Below are positions 35,510-44,426 of a stretch of 50,965 nucleotides of DNA, piece after piece. Both the position numbers and the translations under genes were made by a program. Positions within the stretch are counted from its first letter, which is position 1, and each line of letters starts with the position of its first letter. Source of the stretch: Bdellovibrionia bacterium (GTDB lineage Bacteria; Bdellovibrionota; Bdellovibrionia; Bdellovibrionales; JAUICD01); the NCBI GenBank assembly GCA_030427965.1, contig JAUICD010000020.1, positions 1-50,965 of the forward strand. Direction: 5' to 3'. Under the pieces are notes generated by a model. That model was not told the DNA's origin and did no database searches. It was given only the letters and a program-made list of their open reading frames with translations.

Positions 35510-36493
35510 ATGAAAATCTTTGACCAGTCTCGGCAACATTTATTGATTCTAGCAGTACTACTGCTTTTACCCCTGATCTCAAGCTCGAAAACCAAGAAGA
35601 CAAGTGACATAAAACACCCCAAAAACACCAAAACTGTCTCTCAACTTATGCAGCAATTAAAAAAGCGAGTTCTTTCCAAAAAGTTTCACTGGGACCTTAG
35701 CTTGTTTACCGATGAGGGTTGGTCACACAAGAGCCATACTGTAAATGGACTTCCGCTAATTTACTGGACCTGCGGAGACAGAGAAAGCACAAATGCTTCT
35801 CTCATTCTTTCTACTGTACATGGAGATGAAGTCACCCCTGTGTACTTTGGCTTTCGGTTGGTGGAGTATTTGAAGGCACGCCCCGAACTCTGTAAAGATA
35901 AATTTGTTGTCGTTGCACCAATTGTGAACCCAGATGGGTTTTTGAGATACCGAAATGGAACTCGAAGCAACTACCACAAAGTGGACTTGAACAGAAATTT
36001 TGATACCCCCGATTGGCACAAAGATGCACTCCATCTCTGGAAAACAAAATATGCGAAAAGGCGACGCTACTACCCTGGAGAAAAACCTGCCAGTGAGCCT
36101 GAAACAAAATTTCAAATGTGGCTGATTGATGAGTTTAAACCTGTAAAAATCATGAGTGTGCACGCTCCACTAAACATCTTAGATTATGATGGCCCCAAAA
36201 CTCCAGAAGCTCTCAAACTTTCACAGAAATATTTTGATTCTATTCAACACTTAAGGGAAACCGTAAAAAAGGCCACACCAGAATTGAAGTTTTTTGCTTT
36301 CGGAAACTTTCCAGGGAGCCTTGGAAACTATGCTGGAAAACAACGAGGAATCCCTACAATAACTGCAGAACTTCCAACTACAAAAGCTTCTCTTGCTCCT
36401 TATTATTTTGGGATGATTGAAAAAGGAACTCGTATTTTTATCGAACAAGAAGTCAAAGATAGTCCTATTCGCGCATCAGCTAATAGCGACTAA
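35510..36493 (+). CDS. Exported M14-family zinc carboxypeptidase
   Basis: A 327-residue peptidase. A signal peptide or anchor (residues 8-26) precedes a catalytic domain with STVHGDEVTP (zinc His104 and Glu107), NPDGF, NRNFDTPDW (substrate Arg), the third zinc ligand His in MSVHAPLN and the catalytic Glu in TAELPTT. The catalytic set is complete. Resemblance is to MpaA/murein-peptide amidases, so a wall-recycling role or protein digestion is possible. AGGGG precedes the ATG. Confidence 0.85.
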   Translation: MKIFDQSRQHLLILAVLLLLPLISSSKTKKTSDIKHPKNTKTVSQLMQQLKKRVLSKKFHWDLSLFTDEGWSHKSHTVNGLPLIYWTCGDRESTNASLILSTVHGDEVTPVYFGFRLVEYLKARPELCKDKFVVVAPIVNPDGFLRYRNGTRSNYHKVDLNRNFDTPDWHKDALHLWKTKYAKRRRYYPGEKPASEPETKFQMWLIDEFKPVKIMSVHAPLNILDYDGPKTPEALKLSQKYFDSIQHLRETVKKATPELKFFAFGNFPGSLGNYAGKQRGIPTITAELPTTKASLAPYYFGMIEKGTRIFIEQEVKDSPIRASANSD

Positions 36494-36513
36494 ATAAAGC
36501 CCCTGCCTTTGTT

Positions 36514-36534
36514 GGGTTGGGGACGCCCCACCCC
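36514..36534. terminator. GC-rich hairpin between convergent genes
   Basis: GGGTTGGGG pairs with CCCCACCCC (8 of 9 pairs) around ACG. It sits between the M14 peptidase and the convergent endonuclease III gene. Neither side has a clear T-tract, so terminator function is only probable. Confidence 0.4.
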
Positions 36535-36597
36535 ACACACTCTCTTTCCTCAGCTTTATCCACAGAAGCCCTCTCTAGAACAATAGGCCACTACTAT

Positions 36598-37239
36598 CTA
36601 CTGAACACCATGCTTAGGGCAAAGATCTTCTAAAAAACAAATATGACACTGCGGACTTCGAGCCTTACACACGGCTCGACCATGTGAGATCAGCCAATGA
36701 GAAAAATTTGTCCAATTTTTCTTCGGCACAACTTTCTCCAAATCTCTTTCTAAAATCACCGCATTCTTACCTTTTGCAAGCCCCAAACGATTGGAAAGTC
36801 GGGTGACATGAGTGTCCACAACCATCCCCGGTATACCAAAAGCATTGCCAAGCACTACGTTTGCCGTTTTCCTTCCAACACCTGGGAGAGCATGAAGATC
36901 CTCCATATTTTGAGGAAGTTCTCCACCATGAAGATCTACAAGATCTTTGGCACAGGCTTTCAAGTTCTTTGCTTTATTTTTATAAAACCCTGTCGAGTGC
37001 ACAAGTTTTTCAAGATCTGAAACTCTAGCTTTTGCCATTTTAAAAGGGTCTGGATATTTTTTAAAAAGAGCCGGAGTGACTTTATTGACTCTTTCATCTG
37101 TGCATTGTGCTGAAAGTATTGTCGCAACCAACAACTGAAATGGTGTTTGATAATCTAGGGCACAAACAGCATTTTTGTAGTACTTCTCAAGAAGTTTTAG
37201 AACACTAGGAGAGTTTTTTTGTGGAATCTTATGGGCCAT
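36598..37239 (-). CDS. nth: Endonuclease III
   Basis: Base-excision repair glycosylase/AP lyase for oxidised pyrimidines. LLVATILSAQCTDERVN, the helix-hairpin-helix LPGVGRKTANVV (catalytic Lys), VVDTHVTRLSNRLGL (catalytic Asp) and the iron-sulfur loop C-x6-C-x2-C-x5-C (from CKARSPQC) are all present. ATG at 37239 overlaps the ferredoxin stop by 11 bases; the frame extends further but without a family-like start. Coupling to a ferredoxin is notable for an iron-sulfur enzyme. Confidence 0.95.
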   Translation of the reverse strand: MAHKIPQKNSPSVLKLLEKYYKNAVCALDYQTPFQLLVATILSAQCTDERVNKVTPALFKKYPDPFKMAKARVSDLEKLVHSTGFYKNKAKNLKACAKDLVDLHGGELPQNMEDLHALPGVGRKTANVVLGNAFGIPGMVVDTHVTRLSNRLGLAKGKNAVILERDLEKVVPKKNWTNFSHWLISHGRAVCKARSPQCHICFLEDLCPKHGVQ

Positions 37240-37462
37240 CATCACCGATGGCTTCAACTGGACAGCCTTCAAGTGCTTCTTTGCACTGCTCCTCTTCTTC
37301 TTCATTTGCTGGTTGTCGAGAAACAAGGGCATGCCCATCATCATCATTCATCACAAAATTGTCGGGGGCAGCTGTAATACATGCATCACACGAAATACAG
37401 GATCTATCCACATAGTATTTCCCAGAAATGCTATCATCCCATTTGTCGGTTTTATCAGCCAT
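37229..37462 (-). CDS. Single-cluster 4Fe-4S ferredoxin
   Basis: A 77-residue acidic electron carrier with CISCDAC (C-x2-C-x2-C) and a distant CPVEAI cysteine, binding one [4Fe-4S] cluster. ATG at 37462 has GGAGG upstream; the longer in-frame start is not needed. It is coupled to nth. Its partner enzyme is unknown. Confidence 0.9.
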   Translation of the reverse strand: MADKTDKWDDSISGKYYVDRSCISCDACITAAPDNFVMNDDDGHALVSRQPANEEEEEQCKEALEGCPVEAIGDDGP

Positions 37463-37585
37463 TGGTACTGCCTCCGTAAGTATCATTAATCCCAAATCCC
37501 ATACCATTGTCAACTCAGTGGCCAAGTCGGCAGAATATTCCCTCTAGCCAGAAGTCCCAAATCTCAGAGGACGGGCGACTCGATT

Positions 37586-37604
37586 GTGAGTTTCTCACTA
37601 TAAT
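37586..37604 (+). promoter_or_regulatory. Promoter -10 with adjacent dyad for the GNAT gene
   Basis: A consensus TATAAT (37599-37604) lies ahead of the gene at 37627, and the perfect dyad GTGAG-TTT-CTCAC (37586-37598) abuts it, where a repressor could block polymerase. AAGGGGG provides a strong ribosome site. No convincing -35 is seen. Confidence 0.5.
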
Positions 37605-37626
37605 ATAGATATAAAGGGGGTGGCCC

Positions 37627-38721
37627 ATGGAAGGACCTCGAGCTCCAAAATCAAATGAAGTGAGCGAAATTGTTGAATTTCTCAATGAGAATTTAAGACC
37701 AGAATCTCAGTGGTCTATAACCGAAGAATATCCCACTGCATTTGAAGGAGGAAACCTTAAGAATGTTCGAATTATTAAGGACCGAGATCAGGTTCTCTCT
37801 CACGCTGTTGTCCGCCCCATACTTATAAAAACTCCAATTGGATTCTACAAAGTCGCAGCTATTGGATCTGTTGTAACAGCAGGAGAACATCGTCAAAAAG
37901 GACTCAGCCAAAAGGTTTTAGAAGATTGCGTTCAACATGCCAAAGACATGGGAAATGATTTTGCTATTCTTTGGACAAATCTCTACGATTTTTACCGAAA
38001 ATTTGGGTTTGAATTAGCCGGGACTGAATTTAGCATTCTCATCAACAAAGACATACCTGATCAAACACTCAACTACAAATACATGAATTCTAAAAACATT
38101 GACCCTGCAGCTATTTACAAAGTTTTTTCAAAACACACTGTTGCAACTATACGAACCATTGAAGAAATTCGAAAATATCTCAATATTCCAAACTCCAATG
38201 TCTACACAGCCTGGAACACTGATGGTTCTCTTGCAGCTTATGCCGTGGAAGGTAAAGGAGCTGACCTTAAAGATTTTGTTCATGAATGGGGAGGAGGGGT
38301 TACTCCGCTTCTTCATCTTTTTAATTATATCCGAAAAACAAAAGGGAAACCTTTTTCTGTTATTGCCCCCGCACACTCTATCAACTTGGTTCAACGAATG
38401 ATCAACGCAGGGTTTTACTGTCATACAGGATTTCTAGGAATGATGAAAGTGCTCAATTCAAAATTTCTATTTCCCAAAATCACTCGACACGCGCAAGTGG
38501 ACCTTGGAGTAAAAGATTTTAAACTCGAAGAAAACAATGGGGTTTATACCATTGGCATTGGAAGTGATGTGATTCAAACAGAAGATGAAAAAAGAATCAC
38601 TCAACTGCTCTTAGGACCCAGTGATTTTCGAGATGAGTCCCAACTTTCAGTTGAAACTCAAGAAACACTTCGAAAAATCTTTCCACTCAAAATGTGGATC
38701 TGGGGCTGGGATTCAGTATGA
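37627..38721 (+). CDS. GNAT-family N-acetyltransferase
   Basis: A 364-residue protein with an N-terminal GNAT domain: GSVVTAGEHRQKGLSQKVLE is the acetyl-CoA-binding motif A (Q-x-x-G-x-x-x) and FYRKFGFE is the typical end of the fold. The C-terminal half (from ~170) contains a second alpha/beta region of similar size, perhaps a degenerate second GNAT. Substrate cannot be named. It overlaps the downstream lipoprotein gene in ATGA. Confidence 0.8.
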   Translation: MEGPRAPKSNEVSEIVEFLNENLRPESQWSITEEYPTAFEGGNLKNVRIIKDRDQVLSHAVVRPILIKTPIGFYKVAAIGSVVTAGEHRQKGLSQKVLEDCVQHAKDMGNDFAILWTNLYDFYRKFGFELAGTEFSILINKDIPDQTLNYKYMNSKNIDPAAIYKVFSKHTVATIRTIEEIRKYLNIPNSNVYTAWNTDGSLAAYAVEGKGADLKDFVHEWGGGVTPLLHLFNYIRKTKGKPFSVIAPAHSINLVQRMINAGFYCHTGFLGMMKVLNSKFLFPKITRHAQVDLGVKDFKLEENNGVYTIGIGSDVIQTEDEKRITQLLLGPSDFRDESQLSVETQETLRKIFPLKMWIWGWDSV

Positions 38722-39503
38722 CCTCCAGAACAAAGTTTACTAAGTTTCAAGTTTTTGTGATCGCAATGCTCTTCACACTCGGAGTTGCTTTTGGATGCGA
38801 TCAAAAAGTGGAAACAACTTATGAACTTGGCGACAAAGTCAGCGCAGAGCAAGTTATCAACGCCCTAGCCGATGCAGCCTCATTTGTTCCATATGATCAA
38901 AGTCAGAAAGACGAATGGGTCTCTGTTGAGCACACCGCCACAGTCCCAGGTGCTGAGCCTCAAATTCAGGCTTACACAGACTTTCATACACTCGCGCGTG
39001 AAATATCAGAGGATGTTTTAACTCTCACATTTGCCTCAAAGCAGTTTGATGCCGAGAGAAATCTAAAGAAAGAAGTGGAATTTGACGTTCAACTGGCCAT
39101 TCAACAAGGGCTGAAGAACTTTCGAAACAAACAATCCCCTCAGGGTGATAAGACCACATTTCATGAACTTCGAACATACTCTTCCGTTGTACCCGCGCCA
39201 CGTGAATGGGCAGAAAAACCCAATTGTGGAGATATACCAAAGTGTCAGCTCAATACCCAAGTGGTGGAGTTTGATTTCGCTAGCCAACCAGAAGATGGTG
39301 ATCCAACAGTGATTCACTATGAAATTCACTATACAAATGCAATCACACCGTATTGGACATTGGCGGTTTTAAACTTCAACATTGGTCCCTTTCCAGGCCA
39401 CGTAAAAGCCTGCCTTTCAACTATTATGGATGATGGCAATCGTCAGTCTCAGCCCGTCAAAATCTGTGAGACTGTGGTTGATATGATTATGAAACAACCT
39501 TAG
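38718..39503 (+). CDS. Probable lipoprotein of unknown function
   Basis: A 261-residue exported protein. The signal region FVIAMLFTLGVAFGC has a weak lipobox (AFGC), suggesting lipidation of Cys27. No named domain is visible; the mature protein is mixed alpha/beta with paired cysteines in NCGDIPKC. ATG at 38718 overlaps the GNAT stop, so both are co-translated, which suggests a shared role. Confidence 0.65.
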   Translation: MTSRTKFTKFQVFVIAMLFTLGVAFGCDQKVETTYELGDKVSAEQVINALADAASFVPYDQSQKDEWVSVEHTATVPGAEPQIQAYTDFHTLAREISEDVLTLTFASKQFDAERNLKKEVEFDVQLAIQQGLKNFRNKQSPQGDKTTFHELRTYSSVVPAPREWAEKPNCGDIPKCQLNTQVVEFDFASQPEDGDPTVIHYEIHYTNAITPYWTLAVLNFNIGPFPGHVKACLSTIMDDGNRQSQPVKICETVVDMIMKQP

Positions 39504-39600
39504 TTACTGATAGCAGTGTTGTTTTATAAAAAGTTCAAAAGTCCAACGGATTTTTTATTTCTTTAATAAAAAAGCCAATTTTATGACATAAGTATTTTCC

Positions 39601-40494
39601 ATGTCCCTCCACAACAAAGCCATTCTACAAGCTCTGTTTGTTACAATTCTCTGGTCATCATCTTGGGTTTTTATCAAGATAGGACTTAAAGATATTCCAC
39701 CAATTACATTTGCTGGTCTAAGATATTTTTTAGGGTTTATTTTTTTACTTCCCTTTGTTATCAAAAAAGACAAAAGAAAATTTCAGGAACTTACCAAAAA
39801 AAATTGGTTTGAACTCATAGTTCTTGGATGGATCATGTATGCCACCACCCAAGGAGCTCAATTTTTAAGTCTTGCATACTTTCCTCCCGTTTTGATTGTA
39901 CTCATTTTAAATCTTACCCCCGCCGTTGTTGCTATGTTTTCCATTCCTTTATTGGGAGAATCTCCTACAAAGCAACAAGTGTTGGGAATTCTAGTATGTC
40001 TGATTGGAGCATGTCTCTATTTCATTCCACATCTTGAACAAGAAATTTCTCTATCTTGGTTACTCGCAATTCCTATTTTGGGTATGTTTGCAAATGCAGC
40101 TTCTTCCGTACTTGGGCGAGCTATAAATCGAAAAGAACATCTTCACCCGCGAGTGGTTACTGTCATTAGTATGGGGATAGGAAGTGTTGTTTTACTCCTT
40201 TATGGGCTAACCGTTGAGCAAATACCAGTTTTCGAAATAAAACAAGTTTCCATCATTATTTGGTTAGCTGGAGTTAACACCGCATTTGCGTTTGCGCTGT
40301 GGAATCACACATTAAGAACTCTCTCATCAGTGGAATCAAGCGTGATCAACAACACCATGATGATTCAAATAGCAATCTTAGCAGTTATATTTTTAGGTGA
40401 AAAATTAAGCTCACTTGATATCCTAGCACTTCTTATTGCTTCGGTGGGAGCCTTACTCGTACAACTTCGACGAAGACAGTTTAAAACACTATAA
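39601..40494 (+). CDS. EamA/DMT-family transporter
   Basis: A 297-residue protein with ten helices in two EamA repeats (IGLKDIPPITFAGLRYFLGF in the first; SVESSVINNTMMIQIAILAV in the second). Members export amino acids or metabolites; the substrate is not inferable. No clear ribosome site precedes the ATG. The 118 AT-rich bases after it hold nothing I recognise. Confidence 0.88.
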   Translation: MSLHNKAILQALFVTILWSSSWVFIKIGLKDIPPITFAGLRYFLGFIFLLPFVIKKDKRKFQELTKKNWFELIVLGWIMYATTQGAQFLSLAYFPPVLIVLILNLTPAVVAMFSIPLLGESPTKQQVLGILVCLIGACLYFIPHLEQEISLSWLLAIPILGMFANAASSVLGRAINRKEHLHPRVVTVISMGIGSVVLLLYGLTVEQIPVFEIKQVSIIIWLAGVNTAFAFALWNHTLRTLSSVESSVINNTMMIQIAILAVIFLGEKLSSLDILALLIASVGALLVQLRRRQFKTL

Positions 40495-40612
40495 GTTGGT
40501 ATCTATTCAATTTCAAAATTATAATGATCATTTAAAAACTTACATAGTTCGCAATCAAACTCTTATTACAACGACGCAAAACAAGGCAAATCTTTAGGAG
40601 AAAACCTTACCT

Positions 40613-41524
40613 TCATAATACATTATCAGCCCTAGGCCCACCTGAGGTTAACTCAAAAATGCCTGAGGATTTTGCCAATTCACCAGATGCATATTTTAAT
40701 AAAATCTGAATTTTATCAGAGATGATATTCGTATAAACTGTCGATTGAAGCTCTTTCAACCACGGTTTGTTGTTGAAACTTGATGCCACGAAATCCCAAG
40801 ACAATTCACCATCTACTAAGAAGCCTATTAAATTGGGGGGTTCATTTGCGCCAGGGTTCAGTCCATGTGATGTTATAGCTATAAGGTCACCATCTTTATT
40901 CAAGATAGGTCCCCCGGAGTCTCCTGGTCCACCCACGGATTCTTTTCCTGTCTTTTCATCAATAGCAGTTCCATTTAAAACAATTCTATTATTATCAAAA
41001 AACTCTACAACATTGTGCCCAAAACGTTTTTCTCCAAAACCAAATCGTCTCTTTCTCCGATTTGAAGTATCTGTCGCTCCATAGCCGATAACTTCAATAT
41101 TATCTCCAATTTCTGGTGCTGTCTCAGATAAGTTTATAAACTCATTTTCTTTTAAAGAGAATTTTGCAAGATCAACAGGGTCAAAGACAAGAATTGCAAC
41201 ATCAAATAGAGCTTTGTTTAACGGGTCAGTTTGGGTAATTGATAAAAACTCTTTTAATACAAAAATATTCTTAGGGTAAGCCTCTCTCCCATCTGGCAAA
41301 ATCAACCCAAATGAATCATCAAAGTCATCCAGTTGTCGAGACAACACCACATGAGCCGCTGTAATTACTGTTGACGGCCCCACAATTGTCCCCGTCGCTT
41401 TATTTGAAAACTTCACCACAGATGGATACATAGAATTCTTTATAGGTATTCCGTTTACAATTCCTAAAGCATTTATTGGCGAAATAAGTTCGAATACCAA
41501 ACCAAAAACAAACAATCTTGACAC
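40613..41524 (-). CDS. Secreted trypsin-like serine protease
   Basis: S1-family protease with the complete triad: ITAAHV (His58), DVAILVF (Asp108) and GGPGDSGGPIL (Ser203). GTG at 41524 is preceded by GGAGGAGGG and begins with a signal peptide (SRLFVFGLVFELISPINA); an open frame to 41593 would only add a non-signal extension. The mature start GIVNGIP resembles the zymogen IVGG-like site. It lies downstream of the regulator/secreted-protein pair on the same strand and could be co-expressed. Confidence 0.88.
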   Translation of the reverse strand: MSRLFVFGLVFELISPINALGIVNGIPIKNSMYPSVVKFSNKATGTIVGPSTVITAAHVVLSRQLDDFDDSFGLILPDGREAYPKNIFVLKEFLSITQTDPLNKALFDVAILVFDPVDLAKFSLKENEFINLSETAPEIGDNIEVIGYGATDTSNRRKRRFGFGEKRFGHNVVEFFDNNRIVLNGTAIDEKTGKESVGGPGDSGGPILNKDGDLIAITSHGLNPGANEPPNLIGFLVDGELSWDFVASSFNNKPWLKELQSTVYTNIISDKIQILLKYASGELAKSSGIFELTSGGPRADNVL

Positions 41525-41599
41525 TAAAAACCCTCCTCCAAATACTCTAACAAATTCATATCTTAAAATTCTTAAAAATTCGAAGTGCATCAATCAACA

Positions 41600-41640
41600 G
41601 TGCCAAAAAATTCACAAATAAATGTTGAATTTTTTGGCAC
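41600..41640. promoter_or_regulatory. Perfect 15-bp inverted repeat between protease and secreted-protein genes
   Basis: GTGCCAAAAAATTCA (41600-41614) and its perfect complement TGAATTTTTTGGCAC (41626-41640) surround an 11-base loop. A smaller dyad ACACATATTGTGT lies at 41651-41663. No T-tract follows, so it may be an operator for the adjacent TIGR02147 regulator or a transcript-end hairpin of the gene at 41702. Confidence 0.55.
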
Positions 41641-41701
41641 AAATAAACTGACACATATTGTGTATTTTATTAGATTTTTTATATTTTTTGAAAAAAGTAT
41701 A

Positions 41702-42709
41702 TTAACGTGGAATATTCATTCGAGTAAATTTGCATACCAATGGCCCTGTTCCCCAATTCAATGACTGCATAAAACCGTAAGCTGTCTTTTTCATGACTCC
41801 GGCACCATTGACTTCCTGAACCTGCCCATTGGATTGAGTGCGACGCCATTTACGTTCTAAATAAATTTGTGTTTTTTCTGAATTCCAACGCGGCAGAACT
41901 TCAGTTGTAAACTCATAATCAGGTGTCACTGAAGTTTCAGTCGTTTTGTATCCCATAATCCAAAAATCCATCCCAAAACTGAGACGTGCACATGTGTCGT
42001 GCTCAACATCTATTATAGAATGTGAAACCTCTCTTCCATTTGAATAACAACGAGACTCATAGAACCCTGTAAAGTTCGCACACCCCATCGCCGAAACCTC
42101 TTCAGAGAAATCATCTTCTCCATTGGGAGTAATAGATGTTTGGATATCTTGATCAGAAAAAGACTCTGCCACAAATTTGCGAACACCATCAGAGTTTGTT
42201 GCACCGTGATTTCTTGCAATCTTATATGCTGCCTCATGGTAAAAAAGAGCTGCCTTATTTAGTTCATCTAATTTTTTATAAAGCGACTGGCTGAAATACA
42301 ATTTATTGAGACGATCATTCCAATTTGCCAACTGTTTGTATTCACACCCTTCTTCAACAAATGGGATGTCTGCATCATTTATAATAGGAATATCTATCGG
42401 AAGAACAAGTTCGTTATTTGGGATATTTAAAATTCCATCTAACTCTCTTTTAAACTCTTTATACAATTTCGGCTGTGCCACTCGCAATCGTCTCAGTGCT
42501 TTATCAAGATAAAACTCTTTTGCTTTTTCATTTTGATGTTTCCATGTTTTGATATTATGAATTTGTGGATGATGCCCTTCAAAAAGATCATAGAGCTCTA
42601 CATTTTGATCACACACATGTCCTCCACCACCATTGTTGACCTCACCAGCTAAGCTGAAAATAGGAAAAAACACTAGGAACATAGATATTTTAAATATATT
42701 GTTTTTCAT
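41702..42709 (-). CDS. Secreted protein of unknown function (GGGGHVC type)
   Basis: A 335-residue exported protein: signal peptide (residues 8-21), then EVNNGGGGHVC at the mature start and LYDLFEGHH. Around residue 158 FYHEAAYKIARNHGATNSDGVRKFVAESF contains an HExxx segment with family-like spacing seen in predatory-bacterium proteins I recall; catalytic function is unproven. Later the sequence is beta-rich with several Cys. It overlaps the upstream regulator in ATGA, a coupling recurrent for TIGR02147 genes. Confidence 0.7.
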   Translation of the reverse strand: MKNNIFKISMFLVFFPIFSLAGEVNNGGGGHVCDQNVELYDLFEGHHPQIHNIKTWKHQNEKAKEFYLDKALRRLRVAQPKLYKEFKRELDGILNIPNNELVLPIDIPIINDADIPFVEEGCEYKQLANWNDRLNKLYFSQSLYKKLDELNKAALFYHEAAYKIARNHGATNSDGVRKFVAESFSDQDIQTSITPNGEDDFSEEVSAMGCANFTGFYESRCYSNGREVSHSIIDVEHDTCARLSFGMDFWIMGYKTTETSVTPDYEFTTEVLPRWNSEKTQIYLERKWRRTQSNGQVQEVNGAGVMKKTAYGFMQSLNWGTGPLVCKFTRMNIPR

Positions 42710-43491
42710 TTTACAGACCTCGAAATAGGAAAAAGTTGAATTGCCAATGTATACACTTCTTTGGAATTACTGGTTTCAAGAAATCGTGCCATTTTTCTCT
42801 TAAAATCCATAATCATACCTTTGGCCTCATCCAGCCTAGCAAGATCAGTTGGAAAAGTGATAGAACTGAATTCGCGAAGATCTACAGAATCTCGTTCAAT
42901 TGACTTCTCAGCAAGCTGAAGGTTTTGCTTATGGTATTTACGAATAGAAGTAGAAGGCACGTCTCGTGTTGTGCTCAATGTTGTGGTTGTTACTTTTAGT
43001 GTCTTACCCTCCCTTTTGATAAGTTTAAGTCTTAAAAGCCGAGCAATGGCATTTTGAGCTTCAATTTTTGATATAGAAAGACGTTTTGCCACAAAGTTTA
43101 CATCAATATTATTTCGACTATTCATTTTACAAAGATTCACAATAGCCAAATGATACCAATCTGAAATGACTCTGAAAGAATCTTCGGAGAGTTCAAAAAA
43201 TTCTCTTTTTTCTAATTCTTTGTTACTCTTCAACCCCACCTGTGCAAGTAGAGAATTGGTCTGCAAAGGTGAGAGAGACATACTATTGGAAATCTGGAGT
43301 ATGTTTTTCTTTGAAAAGTCTCTCTTTTTTGCCAGCACCTCTGACAGACTGGTCGGACTCACCCCTAGATCTCGAGCAAATGCTCGAAGTGAATAGAAAG
43401 AGTTTCTCACCCTCCTTTGTGAAAACTCGTCTATTAACCAAATGCGATAATCTTTTATAGAGTTATTTTTTATGCCCAATGTGCTTCCCAT
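42706..43491 (-). CDS. TIGR02147-family regulatory protein
   Basis: A ~261-residue protein of the TIGR02147/DUF4423 type found in Bdellovibrio and Fibrobacter. The N-terminus (RAFARDLGVSPTSLSEVLAK) is a helix-turn-helix-like segment; SDWYHLAIVNL is the family core; a winged-helix-like part follows (VAKRLSISKIEAQNAIARL, LLRLKLIKREG). It probably binds DNA. ATG at 43491 is preferred to GTG at 43509. Its end is coupled to the secreted protein, a natural target gene. Confidence 0.8.
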   Translation of the reverse strand: MGSTLGIKNNSIKDYRIWLIDEFSQRRVRNSFYSLRAFARDLGVSPTSLSEVLAKKRDFSKKNILQISNSMSLSPLQTNSLLAQVGLKSNKELEKREFFELSEDSFRVISDWYHLAIVNLCKMNSRNNIDVNFVAKRLSISKIEAQNAIARLLRLKLIKREGKTLKVTTTTLSTTRDVPSTSIRKYHKQNLQLAEKSIERDSVDLREFSSITFPTDLARLDEAKGMIMDFKRKMARFLETSNSKEVYTLAIQLFPISRSVK

Positions 43492-43685
43492 TTTTGTTTC
43501 TTTTGTCACTCAAGTAGATAGCTATGGAGCATTTATCTGTCAATTTTTAACGAAACAGTATGTTCCGACCTCTGTCGAAACAGGTGCAAAATGCCAAACC
43601 TCAAAAGGAATCAAAAGTCAGGAGTTTTTGATTGACTCTCCCCTGATTCATTTGCAATTCAATAAGAAACAACAAAAGAGGGTTC

Positions 43686-44339
43686 ATGAAAAATATTGCA
43701 GTTGTACTATCAGGTTGTGGATATCTGGATGGCGCTGAAATTACAGAGAGCGTAAGTGCTCTTATATCTCTCACGCAGTTTAAGGCCAATTATCAGGTTT
43801 TTGCCCCAGACTTGGAATTTCCAACAACAAATCACCTCAGTGGTGATGCTCAAAATGAAAAAAGAAATGCCATGACTGAAGCCTCTCGAATTGCACGTGG
43901 AAAAGTTCAAAACCTTACAGAACTCAATCCCGATGAATTTGACGGCGTTGTTTTTCCGGGTGGATTTGGTGCAGCCTTAAACCTCTCTGACTGGGGAAAA
44001 GTAGGAAGCTCTGCAAGGGTTTTAGATGATGTTTCAAAGACAATCACAGAATTTCACAGTCAAAGCAAACCCATCTGCGCAATCTGTATTGCCCCAGCTC
44101 TCGTTGCCAAAGTTTTAGGATCACATGAAGTGCATCTCACAATCGGAAACGACAAAGAGACTGCTCTTGAGATTGAAAAAACAGGAGCTAAGCATGTGGA
44201 ATGCAAAGTCACAGACTATGTCACAGATCGCGAGAATAAAATTGTCACAACTCCAGCTTACATGTTTGATGATGCAAGGCCTTCAGATGTTTTTAAAGGG
44301 ATCAACTCTGCTCTTAAAGAGTTCTGTGAAATGGCTTAA
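43686..44339 (+). CDS. elbB: ElbB-like glyoxalase III/DJ-1 superfamily protein
   Basis: A 217-residue class I glutamine-amidotransferase-like protein. VVLSGCGYLDGAEITES at the start, VVFPGGFGAALNLSDW and the nucleophile Cys in CAICIAPALVAKVL match ElbB, reported as a glyoxalase with a link to isoprenoid yield in E. coli. Length is normal. The biological substrate is unknown. It is divergent from the TIGR02147 gene. Confidence 0.92.
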   Translation: MKNIAVVLSGCGYLDGAEITESVSALISLTQFKANYQVFAPDLEFPTTNHLSGDAQNEKRNAMTEASRIARGKVQNLTELNPDEFDGVVFPGGFGAALNLSDWGKVGSSARVLDDVSKTITEFHSQSKPICAICIAPALVAKVLGSHEVHLTIGNDKETALEIEKTGAKHVECKVTDYVTDRENKIVTTPAYMFDDARPSDVFKGINSALKEFCEMA

Positions 44340-44426
44340 ACACTTTAATATTGATATTTGCAATTTTATCACCGGACAGTTTGATTTCTTTTTTTACTCT
44401 AGAGAGCTAGATCAATCCAGTTTCAA

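Noticed and set aside
39505..39535. CAGTGTTG after the lipoprotein gene, resembling the palindromic repeat core
   Set aside because: Only eight bases match and the flanks do not continue the repeat.
41620..41642. TGGCAC on the minus strand resembling a sigma-54 -24 element before the protease gene
   Set aside because: The -12 GC at the required spacing is absent, and TGGCAC is explained by the inverted repeat.
43610..43660. ATCAAAA/TTTTGAT stem upstream of elbB
   Set aside because: A-T only and short; expected by chance in AT-rich spacer.
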